Positions 62,601 through 64,000 of a stretch of DNA of 64,000 nt are shown here, piece by piece (the stretch's first letter is position 1; each line of letters starts with the position of its first letter). The notes beneath the pieces were generated by a model. The model saw only the letters and a program-made list of their open reading frames with translations. It was not told the origin of the DNA and did no database searches. The position numbers were made by a program, and so were the translations under genes. The DNA lies in the NCBI GenBank assembly GCA_020632495.1, contig JACKFL010000005.1, positions 992,001 through 1,056,000 of the forward strand, in the 5' to 3' direction. The DNA is from Candidatus Omnitrophota bacterium. GTDB taxonomy: Bacteria > Omnitrophota > Gorgyraeia > Zapsychrales > Zapsychraceae.

Positions 62601-64000
62601 ATGCTCGCCCTGTTGTCCCAGGGAATCGCGAAACCGAAACTGGTGCTGGGTGCGGCACGCAACAAATTCGACGATGATATGGTCTTTCTGGCAGTACCCA
62701 TTGTCGATCCGGCCATTCCGCCGTCGACATTCGAGGGCCTGTATGTGGGTATGCGCGACAACGAACGCGTGTATATTCCGATGCACGCCGCCGGCGACCG
62801 CGGCCCGCATGTGCTGGTAAGGCTGCCGCGTTTGATCAAGATGACAGAGCGGGATCTCCAGGGATTGGCCGGAATAATGGCGGCGCAGACATTCATCGGC
62901 CGCCGATTGGGCGCAGAGAAGATCGGTCCGGCACTCGCCGGGGCCGGCGTTTCACTCGGCGGTGACGAAGTCGAACTCGACACGGACCGCGCCGTGGATA
63001 ACATTTTTGCCCTGGACAGCGACCAGACCGACAAGGCCTGGCTCCGGCAGGATTTACGCGAGGCGCTGATATCAGCGGGTTACGTGGAAGACGAGGCCAT
63101 GATCGCAGACGGTTTGGACGAAAAGGACGACGAATTTACGGAACTGCTTCGATCGAACGGTTTCGGTCGCAAGGTCGCTGAATTGATTCAACAGGAAGTT
63201 CGAAAGTCGGTCCAGCGGTTGGAAGATGGGCAAACGACCTTTGGCCAGCGTTACCGGACGGTCAAAAACTTCTTAACGAAGATTCAACCGATGGCAGACG
63301 ACGGAGACACCGAGGCACAGACGACTTTTGTCTTCGGTTTCGTTCAGCGTATGGAAGTGGTGGCTCCGAAGAAGGGCCGCCGGGCCGCCGACGTGACGGA
63401 GCGCCTGGCCCATGAATTATGGCATGTGTACCGAAATGACGACCGGCTGGCGGATGCGTTTTCTGAACTGCGCCTGTTGGAAGAGGATTTGGTGGAAGAA
63501 GATGAAGATGTCCGCGGATGGTTCAATGACCCGGACATCGGACTGGAAGACTATGTTCCCCTATTGGAACGTCATAATCAGGAATTGGACGAGGAGCCGA
63601 CCGCGGATCCCGATGATCCGGAACCGGATTGGTATTCCAGTTTTGCCGAGGACTTGGGGCAGCTCATCTTTATGTTGACGGGCGGCAACGCAGACAAATC
63701 TTACCGGATCTTGAACGCCATGGACCGTGGACTTTCCCTGCCGCAGGCTGTCGGGGCCGTCCTCGGCGACGAACGGCAGAGCCGCGGCGATATGGCGGTA
63801 CTGGTCGAACCGCCGTACCTGGTGGGGATCACCCAGCTGCAGATCGCGGACGTGACGCGCAGTATGGTCTTCGACACCTTCAGCGGCCGGCGTCTCGGTT
63901 ACCTGCGTGTTCTCAGAGCCCTCAATGACGCGCGCATCATCCTCAACCGGGGTAAGCGCATCGATCTGAAGCTGGACCTGGCCGTATCTAATCTGCATGA
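53646..64000 (+). CDS. Giant exported multidomain protein, runs off the right edge (>=3,451 residues)
   Basis: I translated the whole stretch and found no stop. Only the ATG at 53646 fits: an upstream in-frame TGA (53589) bounds it. Signal peptide 1-36 (RRFCCAVLGAVFACGSL...PPAAA|Q). Segments by motif: GHKL-like 1 (N-box VIHLLVNSMDGY, N476; DNG 514-516; GGRG 540-543); HEVQH 1159-1163; HIT/GDPGP-like (FNSLKAGASINHLHLH, HLHLH 1349-1353); 2H-phosphoesterase-like (HIS 1779, HVT 1880); GHKL-like 2 (LENAVDAY, N2038; DNG 2072-2074; GGKHAGM 2098-2104); protein-kinase-like (KGSQTRVF, K2200, E2249, PDVKLVN with D2295/N2300, DAG 2312-2314); alpha-CTD-like HhH 2435-2492; TraB/GumN-like (GHLHG 2574, DRDRH, LGNLHIDG 2796-2803); HELWH 3256-3260 with FAEDLG ~3335. 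Large helical regions lie between. Function unknown; the domain names are manual calls. Confidence 0.85.
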   Translation, partial: MFQVFANKRFAPLRRFCCAVLGAVFACGSLTPPAAAQTVPAVILPPVGAMVQTTAAYLPVTMLGLTVRPEDPLQLDFIIDGGQTGLTGAGLKSESAKLINYFLTALTLPEDQLWVNLSPYEKDRIIPDTLSRTEMGRDMLAQDYLLKQLTASLMYPEDELGRRFWDRIIQESYQRYGTTDLPASTFNKIWIIPEYAHVYKRDGSVFVVDSHLSVMLEEDYLAAAGHSGEAPGDTDVLDEATKELIREIMIPAIEREINTGENFAQLRQIFNSMILAVWYKKNLKESLLGQVYADRQLVKGVDHVDPGLKQEIYGRYLAAFRKGVFDYVREDLDPVSHEPVPRKYFSGGVAAIDQAQIAEVDGALPETFAANLHDTFTVRVNLTTIGGDPDAAVLAEERGWSQPHISASRERIESLLAFEASLNRFYPTPLTGGWLEAQSDVIVTRIMRLLETRKPRVITADTRKFVEALVIHLLVNSMDGYLQRTDGLADRADEFEFTFDSLVDGETLVLRFTDNGTAPAQAEDTAAKQQAMRQQRPRFGGRGQARSYHLPYLLRQLGRQVPVSLQERADGHPGTVTELRISLTDAAILIDGGDIPAFKDSEEVLADMLADGDLPLNVKLWHALEFLDRVRHWVSEENFVDSDTLDIYRRALTLVEPPRQYDDRNLLRAEAQGGLLHDLYLRQLEVLAEMADSTQRLLLMEPEIMLEDLETRILRAHPRVGMLTGTQYVSVKTKLMKLLSDQNRVQHIYDRIATKYPVREYERTARTVQLWEKLVPGDRDLVDYLIVLDKDTMPSGVDGMALIPEARTLVVSEEAFMDAGRRRGEIEVEHVLTEKQILAVTDAITARRNINFSQARAGLDGLRERMAPIFTELFGEGSPVPRFAYLRPSPTALVVEMDNDSLLALREASTKEITEKVAAADIDRDIDLGEEEAARFRQLRELMQRYPEYIAINYHDELIAYLTGGVLRTTNVDGLLEYYRRNYQNALYTLIDATIADQNLRDALFQEARTVLSPLNPRWSKIETAIRGNKALIDRLVDKKASLIIRNVTGGEVNLDESMDEVQRMLLEHRAYREASHELRAVLQFIPPGKMHRLSALEERLDDDIRVRKSAPTLTESIIGSGSGTPTPGIATVRGFARTKNDLPLIVQGMGQSVWVREHEVQHVINSGFTLYTSAGLKTPGSFNALWRRALRGKAVADEALTVTDVLREYLPEGRVPERTNVGRFQIVHAPWRTSPDKPDNFFEHVVMPFDEGQFFFGAPAQPDTVDWRFDEDTVFWEGQINGTGLSFIEQRWPYALNHFLIVPQRGEHRPQVLTEQDVRLMMDIARSEPLPGFRLAFNSLKAGASINHLHLHGLTVPGNTSALEQADLVELARRDGVTVKRIEGDIARGLYFTGADPAAAAATAYQYIQRLQDQDIAHTAIATPDGLFVLPVHGNIITSYGMTWSFYELMGFIVNSDTGRDFSWVREEHILAEMKEVVLSEQEFNDTYRGLWSREADKAVLTAGPVYGQQVEIVVRPDGMRIDGRTLSNGLPDIRHDLKHIAFAAVTGRSSVLDHLTYGAYSSRAWDDFTFREGIHAGNLEEIFVRAMEIYLAAGTQTNAQERLAAITADLGRPVDELPAEFAVSLENGSLFRRVLDAYAGLDRQLTTEGEVRVTHRYAPRFLKPATGDAAMTAAEHDEQRANVARIYAGMAENFNVTTGQPMFRDSERVAAMAGMFSTGPDGERRAVETDIYSVALMQLPQAMRDWLRDILVADWLQIFTETDEDIDHFIPERDTYHISVSVVQDLAARPDEAVGVLGRPDEGLTEDQRQRITEDLRRIIASQDKVTLTPVGARLGPDGTLIFVFEYDPALYEIRAEAVDAVRAQNAAFTGRPKPMVHVTLSRTLNNPTVTPQMAEMIARFRDRYTSVTNADMGLEGPVTVTELEFSHEKRWMHTEIGASEVIPLGGSDQAELVQFHPFDLLGLIDLDGKRLKAAVEAQEDVNAYDAPLDEELARLGFTREMIIEEIVSKLEQRRTLDRWAATDALEHILREVLENAVDAYMQRADFDDEFMFGFDVRSHPRGTVIRFLDNGTPLFVSETSEEKRVQKKVFHNRYGGKHAGMAIIRHQVTTNIDKRAEVKLIDLSSRFPGAERKLEFFTMLEILLPDDGAVLAEAPVKSGPGQLTLMFPVLRRLKIKEFDKGSQTRVFSTEAWDYVLKVLPAEPNGVFVIDNYERFRPYLGGLVPAYQIVRLLDTFGMYLEEAVVMEKISGPNLLEDIRAAYEAGDMTTVDRVLSEFTSLLQEIYDRGLLMPDVKLVNFKKHDGHYRLLDAGIVLDPAQFRDGRGDIETVGEFFMQRHLENLRVLGAVGGYELISRYRDAMAAIGLADGEGFLKKVGEMPEEMTPAPMPDISAGIVRSLHALADVPAEVTETADAEDSAVLSETGRAGLADETPLEELGLSRHSERVLRDRGLTTLGIIKQQHRSGALNDIPGMKSPLSKVRIEIDGLMLDLISGTEWSLPAVAEDIAAEAADEMVRDEIEADPALTRGEKDQALLTWQSAVDMLRHYRNRAVLSLPPKFTKPGQRGIVMLGHLHGLPYESQEWLDGLRYLDEARNGTDPQKWQRHVTRWENYLNQALDVEYAGLLQVIEQDYERVKTILTEMTDIRLAGVEYSAKEFRDLMPEAEQMAVLLPQLLRRLNFQSPEKRARQLMLFTYGPLVYAKVTGQAFMRDVELVPIDNHFLKTSVMGDVRKIDAALERARFSLSPDAKRSYQADAQAIIDRRYRKLRLDRDRHFALQVLKHTRKGQAMLVSLGNLHIDGVDAILKGRRVLPRAVIDMKEWEEKASELFVFPDRAAADRAVFGAIPALGGNDALDLDAFVLAVSDTYQDHLRGAWNGSLRFYVPLSETRRDIDDFLVTDPRDGRQWVYLAAQTGSEAGKSEAYLLRVKEATPTKIRFDEIMLQRATGFIPVQTLIDQGLALPGSAEVIIKQAERYMRNMRPVMLALLSQGIAKPKLVLGAARNKFDDDMVFLAVPIVDPAIPPSTFEGLYVGMRDNERVYIPMHAAGDRGPHVLVRLPRLIKMTERDLQGLAGIMAAQTFIGRRLGAEKIGPALAGAGVSLGGDEVELDTDRAVDNIFALDSDQTDKAWLRQDLREALISAGYVEDEAMIADGLDEKDDEFTELLRSNGFGRKVAELIQQEVRKSVQRLEDGQTTFGQRYRTVKNFLTKIQPMADDGDTEAQTTFVFGFVQRMEVVAPKKGRRAADVTERLAHELWHVYRNDDRLADAFSELRLLEEDLVEEDEDVRGWFNDPDIGLEDYVPLLERHNQELDEEPTADPDDPEPDWYSSFAEDLGQLIFMLTGGNADKSYRILNAMDRGLSLPQAVGAVLGDERQSRGDMAVLVEPPYLVGITQLQIADVTRSMVFDTFSGRRLGYLRVLRALNDARIILNRGKRIDLKLDLAVSNLH

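Noticed and set aside
1..64000. CRISPR array, tRNA, rRNA or insertion sequence
   Set aside because: No regularly spaced short repeats, cloverleaf with CCA/TTCGA arm, rRNA-like stretch or transposase motif was noticed; a covariance search could still find a missed tRNA.

Overview
The window looks like chromosomal DNA of an uncultivated, anaerobic or facultative, Gram-negative bacterium. An outer membrane is implied by an LpxD-type acyltransferase, Sec and Tat signal peptides and many periplasmic proteins. The best guess at lineage is Candidatus Omnitrophota (OP3). This rests on the style of the right-hand giant exported protein and on general gene content, not on any rRNA or marker gene, so treat it as tentative. 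No tRNA, rRNA, CRISPR array, transposase or integrase was seen.

Layout. 0-3.3 kb: the 3' end of a Gly-rich, 82-residue-repeat surface protein and an exported orphan. 3.5-12 kb: a PAS histidine kinase with a LuxR-type regulator, then many small stress-type genes with strong ribosome binding sites (rubrerythrin-like, DUF2934, Hsp20, cold-shock-like, Lys-rich peptides), a decayed phosphoribosyltransferase/hydrolase pair, a CaCA antiporter and a MarC protein. 12-16.6 kb: a thioredoxin-like protein, a beta-CASP nuclease with a kinase/receiver pair, and a membrane-anchored methyltransferase. 16.7-26.6 kb: a compact periplasmic nitrate reductase island: Rrf2 regulator, tetraheme cytochrome, Tat 4Fe-4S protein, NrfD, NapD, NapA, a duplicated NapB, a YecH-type protein, TatA, MOSC, MobA and NnrS. 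A copy of the 3' end of the methyltransferase gene lies at each end.

26.7-36 kb: a YwqK-type repeat protein, then a minus-strand block: an intact glycosidase, a secreted helical protein, a TPR membrane protein, an ECF sigma factor, a secreted TPR-CHAT peptidase, and a glycosidase paralogue that has lost both catalytic acids. 36-47.6 kb: DEAD-box helicase, RNA polymerase omega, LpxD, a second cold-shock-like protein, a tandem-fused adenylate kinase, a sensor kinase with two receiver proteins, a peroxiredoxin-like protein, a frameshifted histidine phosphatase and a P-loop protein. 47.7-53.5 kb: a protein-quality block: CIRCE-groES-groEL, an exported Hsp20, a DegP-like protease translated from inside the hsp20 gene, and htpG.

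53.6 kb to the right edge: one uninterrupted reading frame of at least 3,451 codons beginning with a signal peptide. By eye it carries two GHKL-ATPase-like folds, a protein-kinase-like domain with its key residues, HIT-like (HLHLH), 2H-phosphoesterase-like, TraB/GumN-like and alpha-CTD-like helix-hairpin-helix segments, and two HExxH sites. This mosaic of enzyme-like domains in one exported polypeptide is the most striking thing in the window. All domain calls are manual motif readings without a profile search.
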